Of a stretch of 36,214 bases of DNA, positions 1 to 7,636 are shown piece after piece. Position 1 is the first letter of the stretch, and each line of letters starts with the position of its first letter. The stretch lies in NCBI GenBank assembly GCA_945864585.1, contig CAMBCF010000048.1, positions 1 through 36,214 of the forward strand, written 5' to 3'. A program made the position numbers and the translations under genes. Origin of the DNA: Bordetella parapertussis (GTDB taxonomy: Bacteria > Pseudomonadota > Gammaproteobacteria > Burkholderiales > SG8-41). The notes under the pieces are model-generated. The model did not search any database. It had not been told where the DNA came from and saw only the letters and a list, made by a program, of their open reading frames with translations.

Positions 1-2
1 CG

Positions 3-845
3 GAATCCGCCTATCCGTCCAAACCTGTTCGCATGCTTATCCCGTTTGCCGCCGGTGGTGTCGTCGATATTACCGGGCGGCTGCTTGGTGTCGCCATGAG
101 CGAGAATCTCGGACAGCCGTTCAACGTGAACAATCGCGCCGGTAGTGGCAGCGCGGCGGGTGCGGAGGCCGTCGCCAAGGCGCCAGCCGATGGTTATACG
201 CTGCTGATGACCAGCAGCAGTCGCGCCCATCACCCGTCGCGCCCCAAGCCGCCGCATGATGCGTTGAAAGGCCTGGCCGCGGTTAGCCTGATCGGCGTCA
301 CGCCTGGCGTGCTGGTGGTGCATCCGGCGGTGCTGGCGAAAAGCGTCAAAGAACTGCTCGCGCTCATGAAAGCAAAACCGGGGCAGCTTAATTTTGGCTC
401 CGGCGGCGTGGGCACATCAACGCATCTGGCGTTCGAGTTGTTGCAGGACGTGGCCGGCGTCAGCGCCGCACATATACCGTATAAGGGTATCGGCCCCGCC
501 CTGCTCGAGGCCGCCGCCGGGCAGGTGCAATTAGTGATAGCCGGCGTCCCGGCCGCGGCCGGATATGTCAATCAAAATCGTTTGCGCGCCTTGGCGGTAT
601 CCGGCGCCAGGCGCTCGCCCACGTTCCCCGAACTGCCGACCCTCGCGGAGGCGGGTGTGCCGGGCTACGAGTACAGCACGTGGTATGGCCTATTGGTTTC
701 CGCCGCCACCTCAAAAGCCATTGTTTCGAAGCTGAATCAAAGCGCAGTCAAGGTTCTCGGCAACGCCGGCTTGCGCGTCAAGCTCGAGCAACAAGGCGTA
801 GAAGTCGAAGCCACTACGCCGGAGCTGTTCGCGGCCAGACTATAA
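3..845 (+). CDS. Bug/TctC-family periplasmic solute receptor, 5' partial and C-terminally eroded
   Basis: The gene enters from the left edge; the frame is already open at base 3 and reads YPSKPVRMLIPFAAGGVVD, the hallmark start of the mature domain of tripartite tricarboxylate (Bug/TctC) receptors. These proteins bind carboxylates or other small solutes in the periplasm, often without a linked transporter. Family landmarks follow in order: NNRAGSGSAAGAEAVAKAPADGY, then the GSGGVGTSTHLAFELL and HIPYKGIGPA segments that line the ligand cleft. The signal peptide lies outside the window. The reading frame ends at TAA 843-845 about 20 residues earlier than the other receptors here; past the TAA the same frame reads WEEFSGDAV and then stops, like a shortened version of the usual tail that begins at a conserved Trp. 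The C-terminus therefore seems eroded, and function is uncertain. Family assignment is firm. Confidence 0.85.
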   Translation, partial: ESAYPSKPVRMLIPFAAGGVVDITGRLLGVAMSENLGQPFNVNNRAGSGSAAGAEAVAKAPADGYTLLMTSSSRAHHPSRPKPPHDALKGLAAVSLIGVTPGVLVVHPAVLAKSVKELLALMKAKPGQLNFGSGGVGTSTHLAFELLQDVAGVSAAHIPYKGIGPALLEAAAGQVQLVIAGVPAAAGYVNQNRLRALAVSGARRSPTFPELPTLAEAGVPGYEYSTWYGLLVSAATSKAIVSKLNQSAVKVLGNAGLRVKLEQQGVEVEATTPELFAARL

Positions 846-871
846 TGGGAAGAATTCAGTGGAGATGCAGT

Positions 872-1306
872 ATGAGCCTTGGCAAGATCAGCGCTGTTTC
901 GATTGTGGACGCGAACGTCCTGGCGATTGAATGGGATGACGGAAAGTGCAGCCGGGTTGACTTGAGCGCGATCGTCGCCGGTCACAAAGCGCTTGCCCCG
1001 TTGGCCGATGCGAAACAATTTTCAGGCGTCAACATCTCGGCCGATGGCTGGTCGCTGGAATGGCCCGGCGGGATCGATTTCGGGACGACGCAGTTGCGAA
1101 GGTGGGCCGACGAGCAAGCAGGCGAGGCCATGCCGTCCGCAGACTTTAGACGCTGGATGGAAACCAACGGCCTGACTCTCGACAGCGCAGCTAAGGCGCT
1201 CGGCCTTTCGCGCCGGACGATTGCTTACTATCTGTCCGGTGAGCAGCCCGTGCTAAAAACCGTGATGTTGGCGACGATTGGTTACGCACGTCAAAAAGCA
1301 GCGTAG
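872..1306 (+). CDS. DUF2442-like protein with C-terminal helix-turn-helix
   Basis: A protein of 144 residues. The first half (about residues 1-75) has the pattern of DUF2442 proteins: an opening VDANVLAIEWDDGK strand pair, a VDLSAIVAGHKALAPLADAKQF segment and an acidic W/G-rich SLEWPGGIDFGTTQLR end. The second half (about 90-140) looks like a short XRE-type helix-turn-helix: TLDSAAKALGLSRRTIAYYLSGEQPV. This architecture is known for small DNA-binding proteins, sometimes partners of toxins; no toxin gene is adjacent here. I chose the ATG at 872 because GGAG at 861-864 is a well-placed ribosome binding site and the domain begins there; the frame is open further upstream but only over the previous gene. 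Likely a small transcriptional regulator; target unknown. Confidence 0.75.
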   Translation: MSLGKISAVSIVDANVLAIEWDDGKCSRVDLSAIVAGHKALAPLADAKQFSGVNISADGWSLEWPGGIDFGTTQLRRWADEQAGEAMPSADFRRWMETNGLTLDSAAKALGLSRRTIAYYLSGEQPVLKTVMLATIGYARQKAA

Positions 1307-1319
1307 TCGTAGACAGCGT

Positions 1320-2381
1320 CTACTTCAGCATCTCCGCCACCGCCATACCCAGATCGCTGGTATTGCCTTTGCCGCCGAGATCAGGGGTTTTCGGTCCTTC
1401 CTGCAATACGTTTTCAATCGCTTTAACGATGGCCGCGCCGGCTTCGGGGCAGCCCAGATGGTCGAGCATCATGGCGCCGGCCCAGATCATGCCCACCGGG
1501 TTGGCGATTTTGCGGCCATAGATGTCGGGGGCTGAGCCATGCACTGGCTCGAACAGCGACGGGAACAACTTCTCCGGATTCATGTTGGCGGAAGGCGCGA
1601 TGCCGATGGTGCCGGTGGCCGCCGGGCCCAGATCGGAGAGTATGTCGCCGAACAGATTGGAGCCGACCACCACGTCAAACCAGTCAGGGTGCATCACGAA
1701 GTGCGCGCACAGGATGTCGATGTGAAACTGATCGACTTTGATCGCGGGATACTTTCCCGACATCGCTTTTACACGCTCGTCCCAATACGGCATCGAAATT
1801 GAAATGCCGTTGGATTTGGTGGCGGACGTCAGATGTTTTTTCGGACGCGTGGCGGCGAGATCGAACGCGTATTTCAAAATGCGATCGGTGCCCAGACGCG
1901 AGAACACGGCGTTTTGCGTGACGAATTCGCGCTCGGTGCCCGCGTACATGCGCCCGCCTACGGACGAGTATTCACCTTCGCTGTTTTCGCGCACCACCCA
2001 GAAATCAATGTCGCCGGGCTTGCGGTCGGCAAGCGGGCATTTCATGCCGGGCATCAGGCGCACCGGACGCAGATTGACGTATTGATCGTAGCCGCGGCGA
2101 AATGGGATCAGCAGTCCCCACAGCGAAATATGATCGGGCACGGCGGCGGGCCAGCCTGCGGCGCCAAAGTATACGGCGTCGTGTTTCTTGAGTTGCTCAA
2201 GGCCATCGTCGGGCATCATCACGCCGTGTTTGGCGTAGTAATCGCAACTCCAGTCGAACTCGTCGAACTTGAATTCAATGCCGAATTTGCGGCCCACCGC
2301 CTCAAGCGCGCGCAAGCCTTCGGGCATTACTTCTTTGCCGATGCCGTCGCCGGGGATGACCGCGATGCGAAATTTTTTCAT
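1320..2381 (-). CDS. Tartrate/D-malate dehydrogenase-type isocitrate/isopropylmalate dehydrogenase family enzyme
   Basis: A complete protein of 353 residues in the NAD-dependent beta-decarboxylating dehydrogenase family. It opens with FRIAVIPGDGIGKEVMPEG, has the GAAGWPAAVPDHISLWGLL segment and LRPVRLMPG typical of the tartrate dehydrogenase/D-malate dehydrogenase branch, then WVVRENSEGEYSSVGG (substrate/metal region) and ATKSNG. GSNLFGDILSDLGPAATGTIGIAPSAN carries the metal-binding aspartates, and FEPVHGSAPDI is the nucleotide loop. These enzymes oxidise D-malate, tartrate or related 2-hydroxy-diacids with Mg/Mn and NAD. The ATG at 2381 is preceded by AGGA at a normal distance; a longer open frame upstream runs through the rpmE intergenic region and is not credible. 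It lies downstream of rpmE, separated by a hairpin. The choice between tartrate and D-malate as substrate cannot be made from sequence. Confidence 0.9.
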   Translation of the reverse strand: MKKFRIAVIPGDGIGKEVMPEGLRALEAVGRKFGIEFKFDEFDWSCDYYAKHGVMMPDDGLEQLKKHDAVYFGAAGWPAAVPDHISLWGLLIPFRRGYDQYVNLRPVRLMPGMKCPLADRKPGDIDFWVVRENSEGEYSSVGGRMYAGTEREFVTQNAVFSRLGTDRILKYAFDLAATRPKKHLTSATKSNGISISMPYWDERVKAMSGKYPAIKVDQFHIDILCAHFVMHPDWFDVVVGSNLFGDILSDLGPAATGTIGIAPSANMNPEKLFPSLFEPVHGSAPDIYGRKIANPVGMIWAGAMMLDHLGCPEAGAAIVKAIENVLQEGPKTPDLGGKGNTSDLGMAVAEMLK

Positions 2382-2410
2382 GATGAGTATTCCTGTGATT
2401 ACAAATACAA

Positions 2411-2440
2411 AGGGCAGCCCAGCGTTAACCTGGCTGCCCT
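2411..2440 (-). terminator. Hairpin terminator downstream of rpmE
   Basis: AGGGCAGCC at 2411-2419 and GGCTGCCCT at 2432-2440 form a perfect 9-bp stem with a 12-base loop. Read on the minus strand it is followed by TTTGTATTTG, a weak T-rich tract. It sits between the end of rpmE and the start of the dehydrogenase, so it probably limits read-through from rpmE. Confidence 0.55.
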
Positions 2441-2461
2441 TAATCTCCTGCCCGTGTGAAT

Positions 2462-2713
2462 CTACACAGCAGCCGTGTCTGGTGTTGCCTGAGTGGCCTT
2501 GGTTGCCGGTGTGCGCTTGCCGTATTTCTGGTTGAATTTCTCGACGCGGCCGGCGGTATCGACGATCTTTTGTTTGCCGGTGTAAAACGGATGGCATGAG
2601 GAGCACACCTCGACATGCAAATCCTTGCTCAAGACCGATCTGGATTTCCACGTGACACCGCAACTGCAGGTCACGGTTATCTCATTGTATTCAGGGTGAA
2701 TGTCAGCTTTCAT
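2462..2713 (-). CDS. rpmE: 50S ribosomal protein L31
   Basis: An 83-residue L31 of the zinc-binding (C+) type. [19 protein letters not shown] opens the protein, and the four zinc ligands stand at the classical positions C16, C18, C37 and C40 (CSC and [13 protein letters not shown]). The conserved end [15 protein letters not shown] is followed by an extra alanine/threonine-rich tail of about 17 residues. The start is fixed by the family N-terminus and by AGGA just upstream; the frame is open for another 28 codons upstream but that part has no family match. L31 binds the large subunit near the intersubunit bridge, and the zinc form is usually replaced by a zinc-free paralogue under zinc starvation. 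No rho gene, a common neighbour, is seen nearby. Confidence 0.95.
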   Translation of the reverse strand: MKADIHPEYNEITVTCSCGVTWKSRSVLSKDLHVEVCSSCHPFYTGKQKIVDTAGRVEKFNQKYGKRTPATKATQATPDTAAV

Positions 2714-2839
2714 GGGGGCTTCCTGGCCGGGCGTTCCCGGTAAAAATGACTGTAAAGTGGCTGTAAAAGGCGGCGGATTATCGATGATTTTCATCATCTT
2801 AGCAAGGGTCTTTGGCCCGGCGCCCAGTTTTCCAGCAAA

Positions 2840-2920
2840 CTACAGCAGTTGGTGAGCATTTTGCGGTGCGGACGCGCAGCCGGCGAACCACAGTAAGCCT
2901 GCGCCGAGCGCAGCCCTCAT
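2840..2920 (-). CDS. Possible 26-residue lipoprotein peptide
   Basis: A short frame reads MRAALGAGLLWFAGCASAP followed by QNAHQLL and a stop. It has the complete shape of a lipoprotein signal: short basic start, hydrophobic core and a lipobox (FAGC) with Cys at residue 14, leaving only about 12 residues after the lipidated Cys. It lies 23 bases downstream of the end of another lipoprotein gene on the same strand, so it could be co-transcribed. There is no strong ribosome binding site. It could be a real entericidin-like or lysis-protein-like small lipoprotein, or the 5' remnant of a longer lipoprotein gene that was deleted. Recognised only by its signal pattern. Confidence 0.35.
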   Translation of the reverse strand: MRAALGAGLLWFAGCASAPQNAHQLL

Positions 2921-2943
2921 GCTGCGCAGGGGACCCCCGTGCA

Positions 2944-3360
2944 TCATAGTGCTTGCGCTTCGCTCACCATTCTGCGTCCGCGATTTTCATCGATGCGGCG
3001 CAATGCCATCTTCGTCAGGCCGTCTCGTGCACCGCCATCCGCAGTTTGTTCGACAAAATAAATTTTCCCCGCTTCAGCCTGCACGGTTACCGCTGCGGTA
3101 TGCACGCCGCCGCCTTCAATGCGGTGCGTGCCCGGCGTGACTTCCCAGCGGTAATACGTGCCCTGATGCGTGGAGATCGTGCCGTTGCTCAGCGAAAGTG
3201 GCGCCGAGACCAGCCCATCCACGAGCGGACGCACGATATAGATCACCGCTTTATCGGCAATGGATTCAAATTTTTTGCCTTGAATATCCGCAGCAGTCTG
3301 CGGTAATTGCACACAACCCGCCGTGACAAAAACCATCAGCGAAAAAATGACATAGCGCAT
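2944..3360 (-). CDS. DUF2846-like lipoprotein
   Basis: A 138-residue protein starting MRYVIFSLMVFVTAGC, a signal peptide with lipobox VTAGC and lipidation expected at Cys16. The remainder resembles the DUF2846 type of small periplasmic beta-rich lipoproteins: DKAVIYIVRP near residue 40, a middle YYRWEVTPGTHRIEG segment and a VQAEAGKIYFVEQ strand near residue 100, followed by a charged C-terminus. An AGGAGGG site lies directly upstream of the ATG at 3360. The next gene upstream is divergent (frmA), so the two probably have separate promoters in the 200-base gap. Function of the family is not established; membership is inferred from the AVIYIVRP and PGTH patterns. Confidence 0.75.
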   Translation of the reverse strand: MRYVIFSLMVFVTAGCVQLPQTAADIQGKKFESIADKAVIYIVRPLVDGLVSAPLSLSNGTISTHQGTYYRWEVTPGTHRIEGGGVHTAAVTVQAEAGKIYFVEQTADGGARDGLTKMALRRIDENRGRRMVSEAQAL

Positions 3361-3560
3361 AAACCCTCCTGTGTTAAACCTGACAAAGTGCTGCTGCCGT
3401 CATGCTATCACCCGCGTGTAGCGGAAACAACGTTGCTGTCCCGATGATTTGCAATACCGCAGATCGTCTTGCGCACGCCACGCCGAATTGGTTTAATCCT
3501 TGTATTTAGCAGTGCTGCACAAAACCGTCGGATCTGTAGCCGATTTTTTCAGGAGAATTC

Positions 3561-4670
3561 ATGAAAGTCAAAGCTGCTGTGGCGCACCAGGCGGGTGCGC
3601 CGCTGGTGATTGAGACGGTAGACCTGGAAGGCCCCGCCGCCGGTGAGGTGCTGGTGGAAATCAAAGCTACGGGCATTTGCCATACCGACGAATTCACTTT
3701 ATCGGGCGCGGATCCTGAAGGCCTGTTCCCGTCGATCCTCGGCCACGAAGGCGCGGGCGTGGTGGTGGAGGTGGGGCCGGGTGTCACCACGCTGAAAAAA
3801 GGCGACCACGTGATCCCGCTTTACGTGCCGGAATGTCGCCAGTGCGAGTATTGCATCTCCGAAAAAACCAACCTGTGCCAGTCGATCCGCGTCACCCAGG
3901 GTCAGGGCGTGATGCCCAATGGCAGCAGCCGTTTTTCGCTCGGTGGCAAAAAACTGTTTCATTACATGGGCACCTCCACGTTTTCCAATTACACCGTGGT
4001 GCCGGAAATTTCCCTGGCGAAAATCCGCGAGGATGCCCCGTTCGACAAGGTGTGTTACATCGGTTGCGGCGTCACCACCGGCATTGGTGCGGTGATTAAC
4101 ACCGCCAAAGTCGAGCCGGGCGCGAATGTGGTGGTGTTTGGTCTGGGCGGTATTGGCCTTAACGTGATTCAGGGCGCGCGGCTGGCGGGTGCGAACAGGA
4201 TTGTCGGTGTTGATTTGAATCCCGCTCGCGAAACACTGGCGCGAAAATTCGGCATGACGCACTTTGTGAATCCGAAAGAAGTGGAAGGCGACCTGGTGCC
4301 CTATCTGGTGAACCTCACCCAGGGCGGCGCCGATTACAGCTTCGAGTGCATCGGCAATGTCGATGTAATGCGCCAGGCGCTGGAGTGCTGCCACAAAGGC
4401 TGGGGCGTGTCGGTGATTATCGGCGTTGCCGGCGCGGGGCAGGAAATCAAGACGCGGCCGTTTCAACTGGTCACCGGCCGCGTGTGGAAAGGTACCGCCT
4501 TTGGCGGCGCGAAAGGCCGCCGTGACGTGCCGAAAATTGTCGATTGGTACATGGACGGCAAAATCAATATCGACGATCTCATCACCCACAAACTGGCGCT
4601 CGCCGACATCAATCTGGGGTTTGACCTGATGCACGCGGGCAAATCGATCCGCAGTGTAGTTGTGTACTAA
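3561..4670 (+). CDS. frmA: S-(hydroxymethyl)glutathione dehydrogenase / class III alcohol dehydrogenase
   Basis: A complete zinc alcohol dehydrogenase of 369 residues, the usual length for the class III, glutathione-dependent formaldehyde dehydrogenases (frmA/adhC). Catalytic zinc ligands are visible as C40 and H62 (GHEGAG). The structural zinc site is C92, C95, C98 and C106 (ECRQCEYC...NLC). The NAD Rossmann loop is [14 protein letters not shown]. The class III signature region [19 protein letters not shown] and FKGT-like [12 protein letters not shown] are present. The enzyme oxidises S-hydroxymethylglutathione formed from formaldehyde to S-formylglutathione in the cytoplasm and can also act in GSNO reduction. 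The ATG at 3561 follows AGGAGAATTC. The usual partner, S-formylglutathione hydrolase, is absent; the gene is followed after one base by half of a DUF924 gene, which suggests a deletion just behind it. Confidence 0.95.
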   Translation: MKVKAAVAHQAGAPLVIETVDLEGPAAGEVLVEIKATGICHTDEFTLSGADPEGLFPSILGHEGAGVVVEVGPGVTTLKKGDHVIPLYVPECRQCEYCISEKTNLCQSIRVTQGQGVMPNGSSRFSLGGKKLFHYMGTSTFSNYTVVPEISLAKIREDAPFDKVCYIGCGVTTGIGAVINTAKVEPGANVVVFGLGGIGLNVIQGARLAGANRIVGVDLNPARETLARKFGMTHFVNPKEVEGDLVPYLVNLTQGGADYSFECIGNVDVMRQALECCHKGWGVSVIIGVAGAGQEIKTRPFQLVTGRVWKGTAFGGAKGRRDVPKIVDWYMDGKINIDDLITHKLALADINLGFDLMHAGKSIRSVVVY

Positions 4671-4671
4671 T

Positions 4672-5004
4672 ATGTTTCGTGAATCGCCCCGGGCGTTTGC
4701 CACCGACGCGATGGCGCTCGATTGCGCGCGACGCATAACAGCCAAGCACTGGGATCAGCGGCTCAATGCGGCCGAGCGCGGCTTTGTTTACCTGCCGTTT
4801 GAGCATGCGGAAGACACGGATGCGCAACGCGCTTCGCTGCATTTTTACGGCGCACTGGGCCGCCCCGATTTGCTGGAGTGGGCGCAAAAACACTACCACA
4901 TCATCGAACGCTTTGGGCGGTTTCCGCATCGCAATGCGCTGCTGGCGCGCGACTCCACGCCCGAAGAAATCGAGTTTTTGCAGCAGCCGGGTTCGCGGTT
5001 TTAA
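4672..5004 (+). pseudogene. N-terminally truncated DUF924 protein remnant
   Basis: The frame encodes about 110 residues that match only the C-terminal half of DUF924 proteins, which normally have about 180-190 residues: [21 protein letters not shown], then RGFVYLPFEHAEDTDAQ, ERFGRFPHRNALLAR and a STPEEIEFLQQPGSRF end. In complete family members the NMFR motif lies in the middle (…DQFPRNMFR…), so the first 70-80 residues are missing. The reading begins right after the frmA stop: the Asn-Met of the motif overlaps the TACTAATATG junction. An ATG at 4672 could by chance allow translation of the half protein, with no clear ribosome binding site. Best seen as a deletion remnant fused behind frmA. 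The role of DUF924 is not established. Confidence 0.7.
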
Positions 5005-5168
5005 CGGTTGTGCCTGGCGCCGGCTAAGGAATAACTCGTAAACAATTGATTATAAAGAATAATTTATTTAACGGCGTTTGATGCTGATCAAGTCAAGTGG
5101 AAGTCTAAAAAGGGCATAATTCGCGGTCCGCGCGATTTGTCAGCGGATACATAAAAAGGAGCGCATTC

Positions 5169-6149
5169 ATGAAAGTCAGTTTTTCAGCGCGTGTTTCAAC
5201 AATGGTGGTGCTGGCCGTCGCGTGCAGCATGGTTGCAGCACAAGACTATCCCACGAAACAAATCTCGTTGGCAGTGCCGTTTGCCGCGGGCGGACCCACG
5301 GACACGCTCGCGCGCAACCTGGCGGTGGCGATGACCCAGCAACTCAAACAGCAGTTGATCATCGAAAACGTCGCGGGAGCTGGCGGCACCATAGCCGCCA
5401 ACCGCGTAGCGAAAGCCAAGCCCGATGGCTACAGCCTTTTGATCGCACATATCGGTATGGCTACGGCGCCGGCGCTGTATCGCAAGCTGCCGTACAACCC
5501 GCTGACCGATTACGAATACATTGGCCAGGTCGCGGACGTGCCGATGACGCTGATCGCCAGGACCGGCTTGCCGCCGGACAACCTGAAGGAACTGGTCGCC
5601 TACGTCAAGAAAAACAAGGAAAAGCTTAATTTGGGCAACGCCGGTTTGGGCGCGGCGTCGCATTTATGCGGGCTGCTGTTCATGTCGCGCATCGCGGCCG
5701 ACATTCAGACCATCCCGTACAACGGCACGGCGCCTGCGATGATGGCCTTGATAGGCGGTCAGATCGATTTGATGTGCGACCAGACCACCAACACCACCGC
5801 GCAAATCAAGTCCGGTCGCGTCAAAGTGTACGGCACCACGACCAAAACGCGCGTACCATCGCTGTCGATGGTGCCCACGCTCGCCGAGCAGGGCATGAAG
5901 GATTTCGATGTATCGGTTTGGCACGGTATCTACGCGCCCAAAGGCACGCCCAAGCCGGTGATCGATAAACTGGTGGCGGCGCTGCAAGCGTCGGTGCAGG
6001 ATGCACAGTTCAAGTCGCGCATCGCGGAGCTCGGCGCGCAAGCGGTGAGCAAGGACAAGGCCACACCGGAGTCGCTCGCCAAACACCTCAAGGCTGAAAT
6101 CGACAAATGGGGTCCGATTATCAAGAACGCGGGCGTATATGCTGACTGA
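5169..6149 (+). CDS. Bug/TctC-family periplasmic solute receptor
   Basis: A complete receptor of 326 residues. The signal peptide runs to about residue 24 (…VLAVACSMVAAQ) and the mature protein begins DYPTKQISLAVPFAAGGPTD, the family entrance. Further landmarks are NVAGAGGTIAANRVAKAKPDGY, NLGNAGLGAASHL, TIPYNGTAPAMMALIGGQID and the C-terminal EIDKWGPIIKNAGVYAD. An AAAAGGAGCGC site precedes the ATG. It stands alone: an AT-rich 160-base gap lies upstream and an intrinsic terminator downstream, so it is probably monocistronic. No TctA/TctB membrane genes are nearby. The residue after the cleft contains Cys-Asp (IDLMCDQTTNT), where many paralogues have small hydrophobics; the ligand cannot be predicted. 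Confidence 0.95.
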   Translation: MKVSFSARVSTMVVLAVACSMVAAQDYPTKQISLAVPFAAGGPTDTLARNLAVAMTQQLKQQLIIENVAGAGGTIAANRVAKAKPDGYSLLIAHIGMATAPALYRKLPYNPLTDYEYIGQVADVPMTLIARTGLPPDNLKELVAYVKKNKEKLNLGNAGLGAASHLCGLLFMSRIAADIQTIPYNGTAPAMMALIGGQIDLMCDQTTNTTAQIKSGRVKVYGTTTKTRVPSLSMVPTLAEQGMKDFDVSVWHGIYAPKGTPKPVIDKLVAALQASVQDAQFKSRIAELGAQAVSKDKATPESLAKHLKAEIDKWGPIIKNAGVYAD

Positions 6150-6179
6150 GCGCTGATCGAGCGTCGTTGCTGCAACGCC

Positions 6180-6212
6180 ATCCTCCGTTGCGCAAGCCGC
6201 GGGGGATTTTTT
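6180..6212 (+). terminator. Rho-independent terminator after the Bug receptor gene
   Basis: ATCCTCC at 6180-6186 pairs with GGGGGAT at 6201-6207 (one G-T wobble) and is followed directly by five further T. It lies 31 bases after the receptor stop codon and before the CoxG-type gene, so it separates the two transcription units. Confidence 0.7.
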
Positions 6213-6279
6213 ATGCGCATGGCGGATTGCTTTTCCCGCTATGTGCCATTAGAGTAGGCCGCTTTTACGGCTCGGGCAT

Positions 6280-6735
6280 ATGAAATTCGCAGGCGAAATC
6301 ACGGTAAAAGCCCGTCGCGACGCGGTGTTCGCGGCGCTGCGTGATGTGACTATTTTTGCATCGCTGATTGACGGCGTGCACGACCTCACGCCGCTCGACG
6401 ACCGGCGCTTTGACGCCGTGCTCGAAACCAAAGTGGCGTATATGAGTTTCAAGTTCAAGGTCACGATTGAACTCACGCGCGTCGATCCGCCGCACGAAAT
6501 TGCCGCGAAAATCGAAGGCGCACCGCTGGGCCTGGTTGGGCGGCTGACGGCGTCCACGACGACGCGTCTCATCGAGGCGGGCGACGAAACGCGCATTCAG
6601 TATGAGATTGATACCGCGCTCACCGGCAAGCTCGGCAGCATCGGCCAGCCGGTGTTGAAAGCCAAAGCGCGCGACATGGAAAAGCAGTTTGCCAGGAATC
6701 TGCAGGCCCGATTTGACGCGACGGTGGTCGCATGA
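6280..6735 (+). CDS. coxG: CoxG-like SRPBCC-fold protein
   Basis: A 151-residue protein of the CoxG (carbon monoxide dehydrogenase subunit G) family, a START/SRPBCC helix-grip fold. The opening MKFAGEITVKARRDAVFAALRD and the IPG-loop counterpart LIDGVHDLTPLDDRRFDAVLETKV are typical, as is the closing GSIGQPVLKAKARDMEKQFARNL. Full CoxG proteins often carry a C-terminal membrane anchor; this one ends after the domain. Some family members help recruit molybdenum hydroxylases to the membrane or aid electron transfer to quinones. It is the first gene of the hydroxylase operon and overlaps the next gene by the four bases ATGA at 6732-6735, implying translational coupling. The role here is inferred from the neighbours. 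Confidence 0.85.
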   Translation: MKFAGEITVKARRDAVFAALRDVTIFASLIDGVHDLTPLDDRRFDAVLETKVAYMSFKFKVTIELTRVDPPHEIAAKIEGAPLGLVGRLTASTTTRLIEAGDETRIQYEIDTALTGKLGSIGQPVLKAKARDMEKQFARNLQARFDATVVA

Positions 6736-7589
6736 GCCCGTTTGAACTGGCACAGCCGCGCACGCTGCGCGATGCGGTGGGCCTGATCGACGCGGATGAT
6801 GCGTCGGTGCGCGCCATCGCGGGCGGCACGGCGCTGATGCTGATGATGAAATCGGGTGTGTTTCAACCCACACGATTGGTAAGTCTGCGTGGCGTGGAGT
6901 CGTGCTACGCGAAAATTGCAGCCGCGCCGGACGGCGGGTTGCGTATCGGCGCGCTGACCACGTTGTCGGCGCTGGGCCGATCTTCGCTTGTAAAATCCAC
7001 CGCGCCGGTGATTACGCAGACCCTGAAAACGCTGTCGAATGTGCGCGTGCGTAATGTCGCGACGCTGGGCGGCCATCTGGCGCATGCGGACCCGCACATG
7101 GATTTGCCGCCAGTGCTGATGGCGCTGGGCGCACAGGTCGCAACGATAGCGCCGGCGGCATCGCGCACGCTCGCGGTTGCCGATCTTTACACCGGTTATT
7201 ATGAAACCGCGCTGGCAAGCAACGAGCTGATTGCCGAAATTATTGTGCCGTCGCAGAGCGGCAAGCGCGCCGCCTATATCAAATGCACTACGCGCTCGGC
7301 GGACGACTGGCCGACGCTGGGCATCGCGGTAGCGCTGACGGTTGAGGACAGTACTGTGAAAGATGCCTGTCTGGTGGTAAGCGCAGCGACAGAAAAGCCG
7401 CTGCGTCTGCTGGCTGCGGAAGGCGTGTTGCGTGGTCAGAGCGTAAATGACGCCGTACTGCGGCATTGCGGTGAGGCCGCGATGGCAGAGGCGACACTGG
7501 TGAGTGATGCGCGCGGCTCGGCTGCATACAAAGGCGAGTTGCTGCGCGTGTATCTGGCGCGCGCAGTGCGTTGCGCCTTGGCTGCGTAG
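6732..7589 (+). CDS. FAD-binding medium subunit of a molybdenum hydroxylase (CoxM type)
   Basis: A complete 285-residue FAD subunit of a heterotrimeric xanthine-oxidase-family hydroxylase. FAD-binding motifs are IAGGTALMLMMKSGV near residue 33 and ATLGGHLAHADPHMDLPP near residue 113. The C-terminal CO-dehydrogenase flavoprotein domain begins around YIKCTTRSADDWPTLGIAVAL. It transfers electrons from the iron-sulphur subunit to an acceptor such as a quinone. The start codon overlaps the stop of the coxG-like gene. About 47 AT-rich bases separate it from the large-subunit gene. Start GTTCGTGG-free context: the ATG at 6732 is supported by the four-base overlap and by the family N-terminus, in which a PFELAQPRTL-like opening is normal. 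Confidence 0.92.
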   Translation: MSPFELAQPRTLRDAVGLIDADDASVRAIAGGTALMLMMKSGVFQPTRLVSLRGVESCYAKIAAAPDGGLRIGALTTLSALGRSSLVKSTAPVITQTLKTLSNVRVRNVATLGGHLAHADPHMDLPPVLMALGAQVATIAPAASRTLAVADLYTGYYETALASNELIAEIIVPSQSGKRAAYIKCTTRSADDWPTLGIAVALTVEDSTVKDACLVVSAATEKPLRLLAAEGVLRGQSVNDAVLRHCGEAAMAEATLVSDARGSAAYKGELLRVYLARAVRCALAA

Positions 7590-7636
7590 CAGTATTCATC
7601 GTAACTATATGTTTTTATTGATTTTTTTAAAACCGA

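Noticed and set aside
680-871. Upstream extension of the DUF2442-like gene by 64 codons
   Set aside because: It overlaps the receptor gene, has no similarity, and the ATG at 872 has a good ribosome binding site.
3699-4745. Open frame of about 350 codons antisense to frmA
   Set aside because: Composition (His/Arg/Ala-rich) and lack of motifs indicate a shadow of frmA.
5041-5168. Promoter for the receptor at 5169 (CATAAT at 5115-5120)
   Set aside because: No -35 at a suitable distance could be found, so the AT-rich gap is noted only as a likely promoter region.
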